Source: Candidatus Fimousia stercorigallinarum
GTDB taxonomy: Bacteria; Bacillota; Clostridia; Lachnospirales; Lachnospiraceae
Assembly: GCA_018715775.1 (NCBI GenBank)
Contig: DVKZ01000029.1
Span: forward strand, 1-64,000
Direction of reading: 5' to 3'
Length of the DNA stretch: 64,000 nucleotides
A program made the translations under genes and the position numbers. Numbering within the stretch: the stretch's first letter is position 1; each line of letters opens with the position of its first letter. Below the pieces are notes generated by a model. The model made no database searches and was not told the origin of the DNA. It worked only from the letters and a program-made list of their open reading frames with translations. This document shows, one piece after another, positions 54,565 through 63,619 of this stretch.

Positions 54565-54593
54565 AATATAAACTATTTTGGCATATATGTCAA
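54565..54593 (-). promoter_or_regulatory. Promoter of the phosphohexomutase gene
   Basis: TTGACA (54593-54588) and TATATT (54570-54565) on the minus strand, spacer 17 nt, about 60 nt before the gene. Confidence 0.75.
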
Positions 54594-54697
54594 TTCAGTT
54601 TCCGCTATTTGCGTAGCCGTATTTCAAATGGAAAAAAGAATCATTCTGTGATAGAATAAATTTATTAGAAAAAAAATAGGAAAAGAGGCTTAAAAAC

Positions 54698-55888
54698 ATG
54701 AATTTTGTATTTATCTCTCCACAGTTTCCGGATTCCTACTGGAACTTTTGTGACAGATTAAAACAACGAGGTGTCAATGTACTTGGAATCGGCGATTCTC
54801 CATATGATAGTTTATCCTGGCAGTTAAAATCCTGCTTAACGGAATACTATCGTGTTGACCAGATGGAAGACTACGATCAGATGGTACGTGCCATGGGATA
54901 TTTTACATATAAATATGGTAAAATTGACTGGCTCGAGAGCAACAACGAATATTGGCTAGAACAGGATGCCAAACTGCGTGCGGATTTTAATATCCAGACC
55001 GGTATGATGCCCGAGCAGGTATGCATTGTCCGCAGAAAATCAACGATGAAAAAGTATTTTGAACAGGCAGGCGTCCCTGTTGCACGTTACCATATGGTTT
55101 CTTCTTATGAACAAGGAATTGCCTTTGCAAATACCGTCGGCTATCCGGTATTTGTAAAACCGGACGGCGGCATGGGTGCAGAAGACAGTTACAAGCTGTC
55201 TAACGAAGATGATATGCGCTGGTTCTATTCCACGAAAAAGGATGTTCCGTATATTATGGAAGAATTTATTTGCGGCGATATCTGGTCCTATGACGGAATT
55301 TCCGACAGCAATGGTGACATCATTTTTGAATCTTGTGTATCCTGGCCGAGAAGTGTTGCAGATATCGTCAACAATAAAGATCATCTCGCATATTACACTG
55401 CTAATATGCTGCCGGATGATCTTCGGGAAAAAGGACGTGCAACGATCAAATCGTTTAACGTCAAGAGCCGCTTCTTCCATCTTGAATTTTTCCGTTTAGT
55501 TGAAGCAAAAGAAGGACTTGGCAATGTCGGTGATATTGTTGCTCTGGAAGTAAATATGAGACCGGCCGGCGGATGGACACCGGATATGTATAATTTCGCA
55601 AACAGTGTAGACGTATACAGCATCTGGGCGGATATGGTTGTCTATGATAAAACGTATGTTGATCTGACACAGCAAAAATACTATGCTGTTTACGCAAGCC
55701 AGCGTTATGGAAAACCATATGTACATAATTTCGACGACATTCGAGCAAGATATGCGGGCAAGATCGTTTTAGATGAAGAAATTCCAGAGGCATTGAGCGG
55801 AGCAATGGGAAATCATATGTGGACGGCAAAATTAGATACGGAAGAAGAAAAAGACGAATTTATCCGTTTTGTACAGGAAACCTATTAA
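54698..55888 (+). CDS. ATP-grasp family protein of unknown product
   Basis: A protein of 396 residues. Central ATP-grasp features are VGYPVFVKPDGGMGAEDSYK and VPYIMEEFICGDIWSYDG, with LEVNMRPAGGW as the metal-binding end. The N-terminus MNFVFISPQFPDSYWNFCDR resembles carbamoyl-phosphate-synthase-like pre-ATP domains. ATP-grasp ligases join carboxylates to amines or thiols. The gene is alone between a divergent promoter and a terminator, so its substrate cannot be deduced. Confidence 0.8.
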   Translation: MNFVFISPQFPDSYWNFCDRLKQRGVNVLGIGDSPYDSLSWQLKSCLTEYYRVDQMEDYDQMVRAMGYFTYKYGKIDWLESNNEYWLEQDAKLRADFNIQTGMMPEQVCIVRRKSTMKKYFEQAGVPVARYHMVSSYEQGIAFANTVGYPVFVKPDGGMGAEDSYKLSNEDDMRWFYSTKKDVPYIMEEFICGDIWSYDGISDSNGDIIFESCVSWPRSVADIVNNKDHLAYYTANMLPDDLREKGRATIKSFNVKSRFFHLEFFRLVEAKEGLGNVGDIVALEVNMRPAGGWTPDMYNFANSVDVYSIWADMVVYDKTYVDLTQQKYYAVYASQRYGKPYVHNFDDIRARYAGKIVLDEEIPEALSGAMGNHMWTAKLDTEEEKDEFIRFVQETY

Positions 55889-55928
55889 AAGATTGTCAGC
55901 CGTATATAGTCAAAAAACTACCATGAAA

Positions 55929-55965
55929 AAGAGCAGCATATACGTTTTGTGTATATACTGCTCTT
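55929..55965. terminator. Bidirectional intrinsic terminator
   Basis: A 15-nt arm AAGAGCAGCATATAC (55929-55943) pairs, one mismatch, with GTATATACTGCTCTT (55951-55965), between convergent genes. Confidence 0.85.
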
Positions 55966-56008
55966 AAAAATGTTTATACTTCTGTTCTATTGCTATTTTT
56001 TCACTGAT

Positions 56009-57220
56009 CTAAATTCGGATACTGTCCGCATCACGCATTCGTTTCTGCGTATACATCATAATCTTATCTCCAACCTGGATCCGCAGATTTCCATTTGGGA
56101 TCATAACCTGCTCGCCTCTCTCAACCATGACGATGACAGAGCGGCGGGAAATATCCAGATCACGGATCAATTCACCTGCCCAGTCATTTTGTTGCTTGAT
56201 CTCGATTTCTTTCAATTCAATGCGGCTTTCCCCGGCAAAAGATTCCGCAGCCAGTACAAGCATATCACCCGGGCGCAAGATCGTTTCTCCACGCGGGACT
56301 AAAATCTCGCCCATACGTTGGATCACAACAACCAGAATCCCGTGCGGAAGCCCCAGATTTTTAATAGATTTATTGGCCCAGGCATCGATGTCCTGCAGCT
56401 GCACCTTAATGAACCGAACATTGCTCTCTTTCGCATATTCGCTGATCTGTTTGATCCTGTTATACTGTTCTACGAATCCGGCAGAAATAATACCCGTCGG
56501 AATCGCAACGATACCAACACCGAGAAAAGATATGAATATACCAAATACTTTTCCCAAAAAAGTAATCGGATAAATATCTCCATATCCCACCGTCAAAAGT
56601 GTGGAAACCGACCACCAGATTCCGGAAAATGCATTTTGAAACACATCCGGCTGAGCCTTATTTTCAAGACTATACATGCAGAGGCTGGATGCCAACATTA
56701 AAATAAGGATAATAAATACCGACGACATCAACTGCTGCCTTTTTCCCACAATAACTTCGGTGATCACATACAGGGAATCGTAATAGGCATTGATTCGAAA
56801 CAGCCGGAAGATCCGGATAATCCGGAAGATGCGGAATGCCACTGCTCCCGACGGGAAAAAGATAGGGAGAAAATACGGTAAAAAGGACAACAGATCCACA
56901 ATCCCGGAAAAGGATAGCATATATTTTCTCATCGCACCATATTCTGTATCCGCATCAAATATGTATTTTGCCGTCCAAAGACGAAGGACATAATCAATGG
57001 AAAAAAAGATAACCGTGATCCGTTCAATAAGCAGCAATATTTTCCCATATTGCTGTTCTACCGAAGTAAACGTCATTAATACACTGACGATCAGGTTAAT
57101 GATGATCACAAGAGTTCCCAGTACATCATATCCCCGGCTGACTGAACCGTCCGAACTTCCGATTTCAACGATACCCGCCAGTCTTTTTCGTCTTTGCTCC
57201 CACATTGATTTTGTATTCAT
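56009..57220 (-). CDS. Voltage-sensor-type potassium channel with TrkA-C domains
   Basis: A protein of 403 residues. Membrane part: S1-S4-like helices including an arginine-rich S4 (FRIFRIIRIFRLFRI, about 129-143) and a pore with the K+ filter TVGYGD at 210-215. After this come two regions resembling TrkA-C ligand-binding domains (MGEILVPRGETILRPGDMLV and VMIPNGNLRIQVGDKIMM). It would be a K+ channel opened by voltage and a cytosolic ligand. Length and order match Kv-like bacterial channels. Confidence 0.9.
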   Translation of the reverse strand: MNTKSMWEQRRKRLAGIVEIGSSDGSVSRGYDVLGTLVIIINLIVSVLMTFTSVEQQYGKILLLIERITVIFFSIDYVLRLWTAKYIFDADTEYGAMRKYMLSFSGIVDLLSFLPYFLPIFFPSGAVAFRIFRIIRIFRLFRINAYYDSLYVITEVIVGKRQQLMSSVFIILILMLASSLCMYSLENKAQPDVFQNAFSGIWWSVSTLLTVGYGDIYPITFLGKVFGIFISFLGVGIVAIPTGIISAGFVEQYNRIKQISEYAKESNVRFIKVQLQDIDAWANKSIKNLGLPHGILVVVIQRMGEILVPRGETILRPGDMLVLAAESFAGESRIELKEIEIKQQNDWAGELIRDLDISRRSVIVMVERGEQVMIPNGNLRIQVGDKIMMYTQKRMRDADSIRI

Positions 57221-57238
57221 CTCAACGCTTCTCCTGTC

Positions 57239-58144
57239 CTAATTCTTTTCTTTATGATTCACAATATAGAAAAAGTCTTTCACCATTCTTCCGTCTACAA
57301 AAACATATCCGATACGGTCGCCTTCCCAAAGTACCTGATTGTTCGTAATATTTGTAACATCGAATACATCCCAGCAGTCTGTCAAAATAAAGATTTTCGG
57401 ATTTCCATCTGCATTTGCATAAAATTTTTTCAAACAGATATGGTATTGAATACGTATTTTCGCTTTACTGCCTTCCTTTTTTCTTTTCGGCAGTAAAAAT
57501 AGTTCCGTGCCGGCTTTAAAAATACAGACCGCACATAAAATTTCCAATATTCTTTCTAACGATGGGATCCATCTTCCAAATTGATACAGGCAGACTGCGA
57601 TCAGAAGCCACAAAATAATCGTCCGAACAAGTCCCATCTCATTCAAGTTCAAATCTTCTTTTACCATAGAGTCATTCACATGATCTGTCACGATACATTT
57701 ACGAAATGTTTTTTCTGCCGGTTTTACGTTCTTGTCATTCTCCATATTTTGAGAATGATCATATTCCTGTTGCAGCATCATTTCCTGCAATTCTTTTTCC
57801 AGTTCATGATCCACATCTGATGAAATACCGTCTTCCTCTGTCTGTTTTTTTAACTCCAACGCTTTTTGATAATAGTCCTCATCAAAAAGAACAACCTGAT
57901 TTTTACAGGACAGATCGATCGTATATCGTGGGAACATCTCATATGGTTTTTCTGCTGCCGCTTTCAGATCTTCATTGGGGATCAGCAATCCCCATACCGA
58001 TTCGGCAGCTGTACATTTATAGACCGATACATATTCCCTTTCTGCTACATTTAAGATGATGACTTCACTGTTATCATACACAATTCGAACAAGCCCCTCA
58101 TCAAAATACGATTGTAACATTTCTTTTACATCATTTGTCTTCAT
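57239..58144 (-). CDS. Uncharacterised protein with two membrane helices
   Basis: A protein of 301 residues. An N-terminal cytosolic domain (DVKEMLQSYFDEGLVRIVYD) is followed by an acidic stretch, two membrane helices (TIILWLLIAVCLYQF and ILEILCAVCIFKAGTELFLL) and a C-terminal domain (KIFILTDCWDVFDVTNIT). The start at 58144 has GAGG 9 nt upstream. Not recognised. It lies between the K+ channel and the fructosamine-kinase-like gene, all on the minus strand. Confidence 0.6.
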   Translation of the reverse strand: MKTNDVKEMLQSYFDEGLVRIVYDNSEVIILNVAEREYVSVYKCTAAESVWGLLIPNEDLKAAAEKPYEMFPRYTIDLSCKNQVVLFDEDYYQKALELKKQTEEDGISSDVDHELEKELQEMMLQQEYDHSQNMENDKNVKPAEKTFRKCIVTDHVNDSMVKEDLNLNEMGLVRTIILWLLIAVCLYQFGRWIPSLERILEILCAVCIFKAGTELFLLPKRKKEGSKAKIRIQYHICLKKFYANADGNPKIFILTDCWDVFDVTNITNNQVLWEGDRIGYVFVDGRMVKDFFYIVNHKEKN

Positions 58145-58195
58145 TGTTTTTAACCTCATTTTTTATTCTTATCTATTGTTTGTGATCAATCATTT

Positions 58196-59155
58196 TTATC
58201 CGGAATACTTCTTCAAAATACGGCAGACACTGCCAAGATACGAACTACCAAAAAGATTGAGGTGATTCAGGAGATGATATAGATGATACAGATCTCTACG
58301 CTCATAAAATTCCTTATCGATCGGATATACTTCATGGTAGGCAGCATAAAATGCGTCCGGAAATTTTCCAAACAGCTGTGTCATCGCAAGATCCGTCTCA
58401 TGATCTCCAACATAAACAGCCGGATCGAGAATCCATGCTTTTCCATCCGTTCCGCAGACCGCATTACCGCTCCACAGATCTCCATGCAGTATCGACGTTT
58501 TCATTGGTTCTCTTAAATAAGTATCCAGATGATCCAGAAGGTGGCTGCACCGTCTTTTCATCCCAGCATCCATATAATGTTCTGCCATCTTCATCTGCGG
58601 CCTCAGACGGCAGTCCCGGTAAAAGTCAACCCATGTCTCCTTCGGCGTATTTTTTTGCGGATTGGCACCGATATAATTGTCTGCAAAGAAGCCATACGCT
58701 CCATTTTTACCGCTGCGCTCCACATAACCGGAAGCGTCCGCTTTATGCATATAGGCAAGCTGTCGTCCAAAGCATTCCCAATAGTCCCGAATACGTTTCG
58801 ATGCACCAATATATTCCATCAGAAGAAATGCCGTCTGTTTCTTCTGATCCGTTCCAATCCCAAGCGGCTTTGGAACCCCGATTTCTCCGGTAGAACGAAG
58901 TGCCAGAAGACCCTGCATCTCCGTCTGAAAAAAATTCAGATTCCGGATGTGGTTTGTTTTTACAAAGATTTCCTCGCCGGAAGACAATGACACCCGCCAG
59001 GCATCATTGATATCCCCGCCGTATACCCGTTCTCGCTCCGTACACCTTACCTGACCGCCAAAAAGATGGGTAACTGCTTCTTCCAGGGAATGATATTGTT
59101 TGATTTTTTGATTTTCTGACAACAATGATCTTTCTCCTTTATTGTTTTCTGACAT
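58196..59155 (-). CDS. Fructosamine/ketosamine-3-kinase family protein
   Basis: A protein of 319 residues with a kinase-like fold. Catalytic segment LHGDLWSGNAV with the base Asp, and metal segment ILDPAVYVGDHETDLAMTQL; WVDFYRDCRLRPQM is typical of the family. These enzymes phosphorylate fructosamine residues on proteins or free ketoamines to allow repair of glycation. It has its own upstream promoter region. Confidence 0.9.
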   Translation of the reverse strand: MSENNKGERSLLSENQKIKQYHSLEEAVTHLFGGQVRCTERERVYGGDINDAWRVSLSSGEEIFVKTNHIRNLNFFQTEMQGLLALRSTGEIGVPKPLGIGTDQKKQTAFLLMEYIGASKRIRDYWECFGRQLAYMHKADASGYVERSGKNGAYGFFADNYIGANPQKNTPKETWVDFYRDCRLRPQMKMAEHYMDAGMKRRCSHLLDHLDTYLREPMKTSILHGDLWSGNAVCGTDGKAWILDPAVYVGDHETDLAMTQLFGKFPDAFYAAYHEVYPIDKEFYERRDLYHLYHLLNHLNLFGSSYLGSVCRILKKYSG

Positions 59156-59222
59156 AACTATACCGCTTTTTTGTCAACCTTACAAGCTTTTCGGGATATT
59201 CTTCACAAGGATTTTCCTCTTC

Positions 59223-59251
59223 TTGTACTTTGTTCATTTTCGGTATATACT
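59223..59251 (+). promoter_or_regulatory. Promoter of the acyltransferase-like membrane protein gene
   Basis: TTGTAC (59223-59228) and TATACT (59246-59251), spacer 17 nt, 55 nt before the ATG at 59306. Confidence 0.6.
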
Positions 59252-59305
59252 AGGTAACAAAATCAGTAATAACAGGAAAACACAGATTTTTACGGAGGGA
59301 TTGTT

Positions 59306-60046
59306 ATGAAAACCACACGATATTCTGTTTTAGATGCTATACGCGGACTCGCTCTTTTCAGCATGATCCTATATCATGCTGTATGGGATCTTGTCTACAT
59401 TTTTCATTTTCCCTGGAACTGGTATCAATCTACCAGCGCCTTTCTATGGCAGCAGAGTATCTGCTTTACCTTTATCATCTTATCCGGTTTTTGTCAGCCG
59501 CTCGGACGACACAGAACAAAACGCGGACTGGTCGTGTTTTTTTCCGGGTTCCTTATCAGTGCAGCCACCATTCTCATTATGCCGCAAAACAGAGTTTTAT
59601 TTGGCGTACTCACTCTGATCGGATCTTGTATGCTCCTGATACTTCCTCTGGAAAACATACTCCAAAAATGTTCTCCCGTTTCGGGATGGATCCTCTCAAT
59701 CCTGCTGTTTATTCTGATCAGAATATCTGACTGGTCTTCCATCAGCGCTCTTATTCAGCCATTAAGGATCAGGCATCCACTGATCGACTTATTTTTCTCC
59801 TATCTCGGTCTGCCGTCCGCAAATTTTTATTCTACGGACTATTTTCCATTGTTTCCATGGATATTTCTGTTTTTATCGGGCTATTATTTATACCATATAT
59901 TTTTAAAATGGAATCTGCTGCGCTATCTGAAACATTCCTTTCTCAAACCGCTTGAATGGATTGGCAGCCATACACTGATCATCTATATGCTCCATCAGCC
60001 GGTACTATACGGTTTGTTTACCCTTATCCTAAATACAAACGGCTGA
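59306..60046 (+). CDS. Membrane protein of the heparan-alpha-glucosaminide N-acetyltransferase-like family
   Basis: A protein of 246 residues with about seven hydrophobic segments. The N-terminus SVLDAIRGLALFSMILYHAV with the membrane His and the WDLVYIFHF segment match the DUF1624/HGSNAT-like acyltransferase fold; PLEWIGSHTLIIYMLHQPVL is the typical C-terminus. Such proteins may move acetyl groups across the membrane. It lies 75 nt before dpaA, and no clear partner gene was seen. Confidence 0.75.
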   Translation: MKTTRYSVLDAIRGLALFSMILYHAVWDLVYIFHFPWNWYQSTSAFLWQQSICFTFIILSGFCQPLGRHRTKRGLVVFFSGFLISAATILIMPQNRVLFGVLTLIGSCMLLILPLENILQKCSPVSGWILSILLFILIRISDWSSISALIQPLRIRHPLIDLFFSYLGLPSANFYSTDYFPLFPWIFLFLSGYYLYHIFLKWNLLRYLKHSFLKPLEWIGSHTLIIYMLHQPVLYGLFTLILNTNG

Positions 60047-60120
60047 TTATCGGCAAATTTGATTATCACTTATCCTTTTTTTACATATCATAAATTAAAC
60101 TTGTTTTTTGGAGTTTCCCA

Positions 60121-61017
60121 ATGACGATTCATTATGATTTTGCTGTTGCCGGCGGGGATATGCGGCATCGGTATCTTGCAGAGGAACTGATCCGCCGGGG
60201 ATACCGCGTCTGTCAGTATGCTCTTTGCGATATGCCGAGCGAAAATCCGGCTGTTTTTCCATCCGGAGCCACCCCGCTTTCTTCTATAACAGAACTTTCG
60301 TCCGCTTCCTGCGTGATCAGTTCCATTCCACTTTGCAGATCCGAAAATTTATGGAATCAATCCCATGATGCAGAAAAAGTTCCGATTCACGAAATCCTCT
60401 CACATTTGCAGCCGGGACAGATTTTTTTCGCGGGTTCCATCCCGGAATCCTTTCAAACAGCTGCTGCGTCCGCTGATATTCAAGTCTATGATCTGATGGA
60501 ACAGACTTCTCTTTCTTATTTTAACACAGTTGCAACAGCGGAAGGTGCTATCTGCGAGGCAATCAAGCAGAGTCCACTCAATCTGCGCGGCAGCCGATGT
60601 GCTGTTTTCGGATATGGTAAATGCGGTCAGATGATCTGTCAATATCTAAACGGTATTTTATGTCCGGTTTATGTCGTTTCCGAACCGTCAAATGAACGCG
60701 TTTTTGCTTCTTTGATCACCAGGCATACCGGAACACGACAGGATTTTGAAGCGATTGCCGGACAATTTGACCACATTTTCAATACAATTCCGGCAAAAAT
60801 CCTCACGGCCGAACTTCTTACAAAACTGAAGCCATCGGCTGTGATCATCGATATCGCATCTGCACCGGGCGGGGTTGACTATGAAGCCGCAAGACAGCTT
60901 GGCATTGCGGCGCATTTTTGTCCGGGACTTCCCGGAAAATATGCTCCGGCTTCATCAGCAGAAGCCGTTGTGGAAACCATCGAACAAATCTTAAAGGAGC
61001 AAACGATATGTCTATAA
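60121..61017 (+). CDS. dpaA: Dipicolinate synthase subunit A
   Basis: A protein of 298 residues, SpoVFA family. NADP-binding VFGYGKCGQMICQYLNG and the C-terminal IDIASAPGGVDYEAARQLGI with HFCPGLPGKYAPASSAE match DpaA. With DpaB it makes dipicolinic acid from dihydroxy-tetrahydrodipicolinate for spores. Overlaps dpaB by 10 nt. Implies that the organism forms, or recently formed, endospores. Confidence 0.93.
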   Translation: MTIHYDFAVAGGDMRHRYLAEELIRRGYRVCQYALCDMPSENPAVFPSGATPLSSITELSSASCVISSIPLCRSENLWNQSHDAEKVPIHEILSHLQPGQIFFAGSIPESFQTAAASADIQVYDLMEQTSLSYFNTVATAEGAICEAIKQSPLNLRGSRCAVFGYGKCGQMICQYLNGILCPVYVVSEPSNERVFASLITRHTGTRQDFEAIAGQFDHIFNTIPAKILTAELLTKLKPSAVIIDIASAPGGVDYEAARQLGIAAHFCPGLPGKYAPASSAEAVVETIEQILKEQTICL

Positions 61018-61586
61018 AAGGAAAGCATATTGGCGCAGCCATTACCGGCTCATTCTGCACATTTGATAAGTTATTTGAAGAACTTCAGAAACTGGCAGAT
61101 GCAGGTGCTCACATTCACCCGATCTTCTCAGATTCTGCCGGAACGATCAACAGCCGTTTTGGCAATGCAGAGGATTTTATTAAAAAAATACAGGAAATCT
61201 GCGGCCGTCCGCCGATTCTCTCAATTCCGGAAGCAGAGCCGATCGGACCCGGAAATCTTCTTGATGCACTCATTCTTTTCCCGTGTACCGGAAATACGAT
61301 CGCCAAGCTCGCAAACGGAATTACAGATACTCCGGCACTTATGGCCGCAAAAGCACATCTGCGCAATAATAAACCTTTACTGATTTCCATTTCAACCAAT
61401 GATGCTCTTGGCATGAATATGAAAAACATCGGTTTACTGATCAATGCCAAGAATATTTACTTTGTGCCATTTGGCCAGGATAATCCAAAAGCAAAGCCTA
61501 ACTCCATGATCGCACATACCGAATTGTTGATCCCTTCTCTCGAAGCAGCCTTACAGGGACGTCAGTATCAACCCGTTATCTGCTGA
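61008..61586 (+). CDS. dpaB: Dipicolinate synthase subunit B
   Basis: A flavoprotein-type protein of 192 residues, SpoVFB family: KHIGAAITGSFCTFDKLFEE and LLDALILFPCTGNTIAKLAN, PLLISISTNDALGMNMKNI. The start at 61008 has AAAGGAG 9 nt upstream. It is coupled to dpaA by overlap and both act in the mother cell during sporulation. Confidence 0.94.
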   Translation: MSIKGKHIGAAITGSFCTFDKLFEELQKLADAGAHIHPIFSDSAGTINSRFGNAEDFIKKIQEICGRPPILSIPEAEPIGPGNLLDALILFPCTGNTIAKLANGITDTPALMAAKAHLRNNKPLLISISTNDALGMNMKNIGLLINAKNIYFVPFGQDNPKAKPNSMIAHTELLIPSLEAALQGRQYQPVIC

Positions 61587-61654
61587 CAATTTGCCGGACG
61601 GACAAAACACGTGTTACGAAAATCAAAACAATCATTATGCAAGGAGGCTATTAT

Positions 61655-63508
61655 ATGTGTGGAATTGCAGGCTTTTATAATGCAAATGCCGATTATCAGA
61701 TTGAACCAAAACGATGGGAGGGTATTTTACATCGCATGAACCAGATACAAAAAAGACGCGGTCCGGATGATGACGGGATCGATCTGACCCGTCAATGTGG
61801 ATTGGCTCACGTCCGTCTTGAGATCATCGATCTGGAAACCGGACACCAGCCTATGATCAAGCAGCATGGGAACCGAACATGTTCCATTGTTTTTAACGGT
61901 GAAATTTACAATATGAAACAATTAAAGGCAGATTTAATATCAGAAGGAGCTCTTTTTTCCACAACAAGCGATACGGAAGTTATTTTAGAAGGTTATATGT
62001 TGCATGGTACTGATTATATAAAAAAACTAAATGGTATATTTGCGGCAGCCATCTGGGATCCTTCTCTTGGGCAGCTTCATCTGTTCCGGGATCGTCTGGG
62101 CGTAAAACCCCTTTTTTATACAAAAAAGGGGGAAACTCTCATTTTTGCATCCGAAATAAAAGGGCTCTTTGCCTATCCCGGTCTGCAACCAGTCCTTGAC
62201 CGGGATGGATTATGCGAGATTTTTGCTCTCGGCCCTGCCAAAACATATGGCAAAGGTGTCTTTAAAAATATTTTCGAAGTTCTTCCCGGATACTGTCTGA
62301 CCTTTCATGATAATCGATGCACTGCAAACGCTTATTGGAAACTGGAAAGCCGTCCTCATACTGATTCCATAGAAAAGACGATTGAAAAAACGTCCTGGCT
62401 TATCCGGGATGCTGTCAAAATGCAGATGCTGTCTGATATCCCGATCAGCACTTTCCTTTCCGGCGGTGTAGACAGCAGCATTGTAACTGCGGTCTGTGCA
62501 GAGGAATTAAAAAAACAGGGAAAACGGCTTAATACTTTTTCGTTTGATTTTAAAGATAATGATAAATATTTCCAGGCCAATGCCTTTCAACCGAGTCAGG
62601 ACCGCCCATATGTCGAACAGATGACTGCTTACTGCAAAACCAATCATCATTTTCTGGAATGCACCAACCAGGATCAGCTGGAATGTCTCTATCATGCCGT
62701 AAATGCCAGAGACCTTCCCTGCATGGCCGACGTAGAATCATCAATGCTTTACTTTTGTTCTAAAGTCACAAAATATAACAAAGTCACGCTGACCGGTGAA
62801 TGTGCGGATGAAATTTTTGGCGGCTATCCATGGTTTCATACACAAAAAGCATTTCAAACGAATGCTTTCCCGTGGTCGCCAGATATGGCGCCGCGACAGA
62901 CGCTCTTATCCGATGATGTCATCAATTCTCTGAATATGGAAGAATATGCCCATGCAGCTTACGAAAAAACGATCCGGGAAACACCGGTACTTGCAGAGGA
63001 TACGCCGGAAGAAAAAAGAAGGCGCGAAATCGCCTATCTGAATCTCCGATGGTTTATGGTCACATTGCTGGACCGCATGGACCGCACAAGTATGTATCAC
63101 GGACTGGAAGCAAGAGTTCCTCTCGCCGACCATCGGATTGTAGAGTATGTCTTTAATGTACCATGGCAGATGAAGTGTCCGAACGGAATCGTAAAAGGCC
63201 TTTTGCGGCATGCCGGTGAAGGCCTTTTACCAAAAGAAGTTCTCTGGAGACGAAAAAGCCCTTATCCAAAAACCTATGATCCATCTTATGAGATGATGCT
63301 CGGAAACCGACTTAAGGAAGTTCTCTCACAGCCAAATGCACCGATCCAGTCACTGCTTGATCCAAAAAAAGTCCACGCCTTTTTAAACAGCCCGTCCGAC
63401 TACGGAAGGCCTTGGTACGGACAGCTAATGGCAGGACCTCAGATGCTTGCCTATATGCTTCAGGTCAATTACTGGCTGAAAACCTATCAGATCCGGATTG
63501 TTTCTTGA
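61655..63508 (+). CDS. asnB: Glutamine-hydrolysing asparagine synthase
   Basis: A protein of 617 residues. It begins MCGIAGFYN, so Cys2 is the glutaminase nucleophile; RGPDDDGIDL follows; the synthetase PP-loop is FLSGGVDSSIVTA; LDRMDRTSMYHGLEARVPLA and RRKSPYPKTY are typical of the family. The start at 61655 has AGGAGG 8 nt upstream and is required to place Cys at residue 2. It makes asparagine from aspartate and glutamine; it lies 68 nt after dpaB. Confidence 0.95.
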   Translation: MCGIAGFYNANADYQIEPKRWEGILHRMNQIQKRRGPDDDGIDLTRQCGLAHVRLEIIDLETGHQPMIKQHGNRTCSIVFNGEIYNMKQLKADLISEGALFSTTSDTEVILEGYMLHGTDYIKKLNGIFAAAIWDPSLGQLHLFRDRLGVKPLFYTKKGETLIFASEIKGLFAYPGLQPVLDRDGLCEIFALGPAKTYGKGVFKNIFEVLPGYCLTFHDNRCTANAYWKLESRPHTDSIEKTIEKTSWLIRDAVKMQMLSDIPISTFLSGGVDSSIVTAVCAEELKKQGKRLNTFSFDFKDNDKYFQANAFQPSQDRPYVEQMTAYCKTNHHFLECTNQDQLECLYHAVNARDLPCMADVESSMLYFCSKVTKYNKVTLTGECADEIFGGYPWFHTQKAFQTNAFPWSPDMAPRQTLLSDDVINSLNMEEYAHAAYEKTIRETPVLAEDTPEEKRRREIAYLNLRWFMVTLLDRMDRTSMYHGLEARVPLADHRIVEYVFNVPWQMKCPNGIVKGLLRHAGEGLLPKEVLWRRKSPYPKTYDPSYEMMLGNRLKEVLSQPNAPIQSLLDPKKVHAFLNSPSDYGRPWYGQLMAGPQMLAYMLQVNYWLKTYQIRIVS

Positions 63509-63521
63509 AATATCTGTAAAC

Positions 63522-63559
63522 AAAATCCTCTGCATGATCACACCATACAGAGGATTTTT
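63522..63559. terminator. Bidirectional intrinsic terminator
   Basis: AAAATCCTCTG pairs with CAGAGGATTTT, followed by TTTATTTT; it lies between the plus-strand asnB and the minus-strand Nudix gene. Confidence 0.85.
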
Positions 63560-63619
63560 ATTTTGATAAAGAATCCTATTACAATTTCCTGTAAATTTCT
63601 TCCAGCCAGTTTTCCCCTT

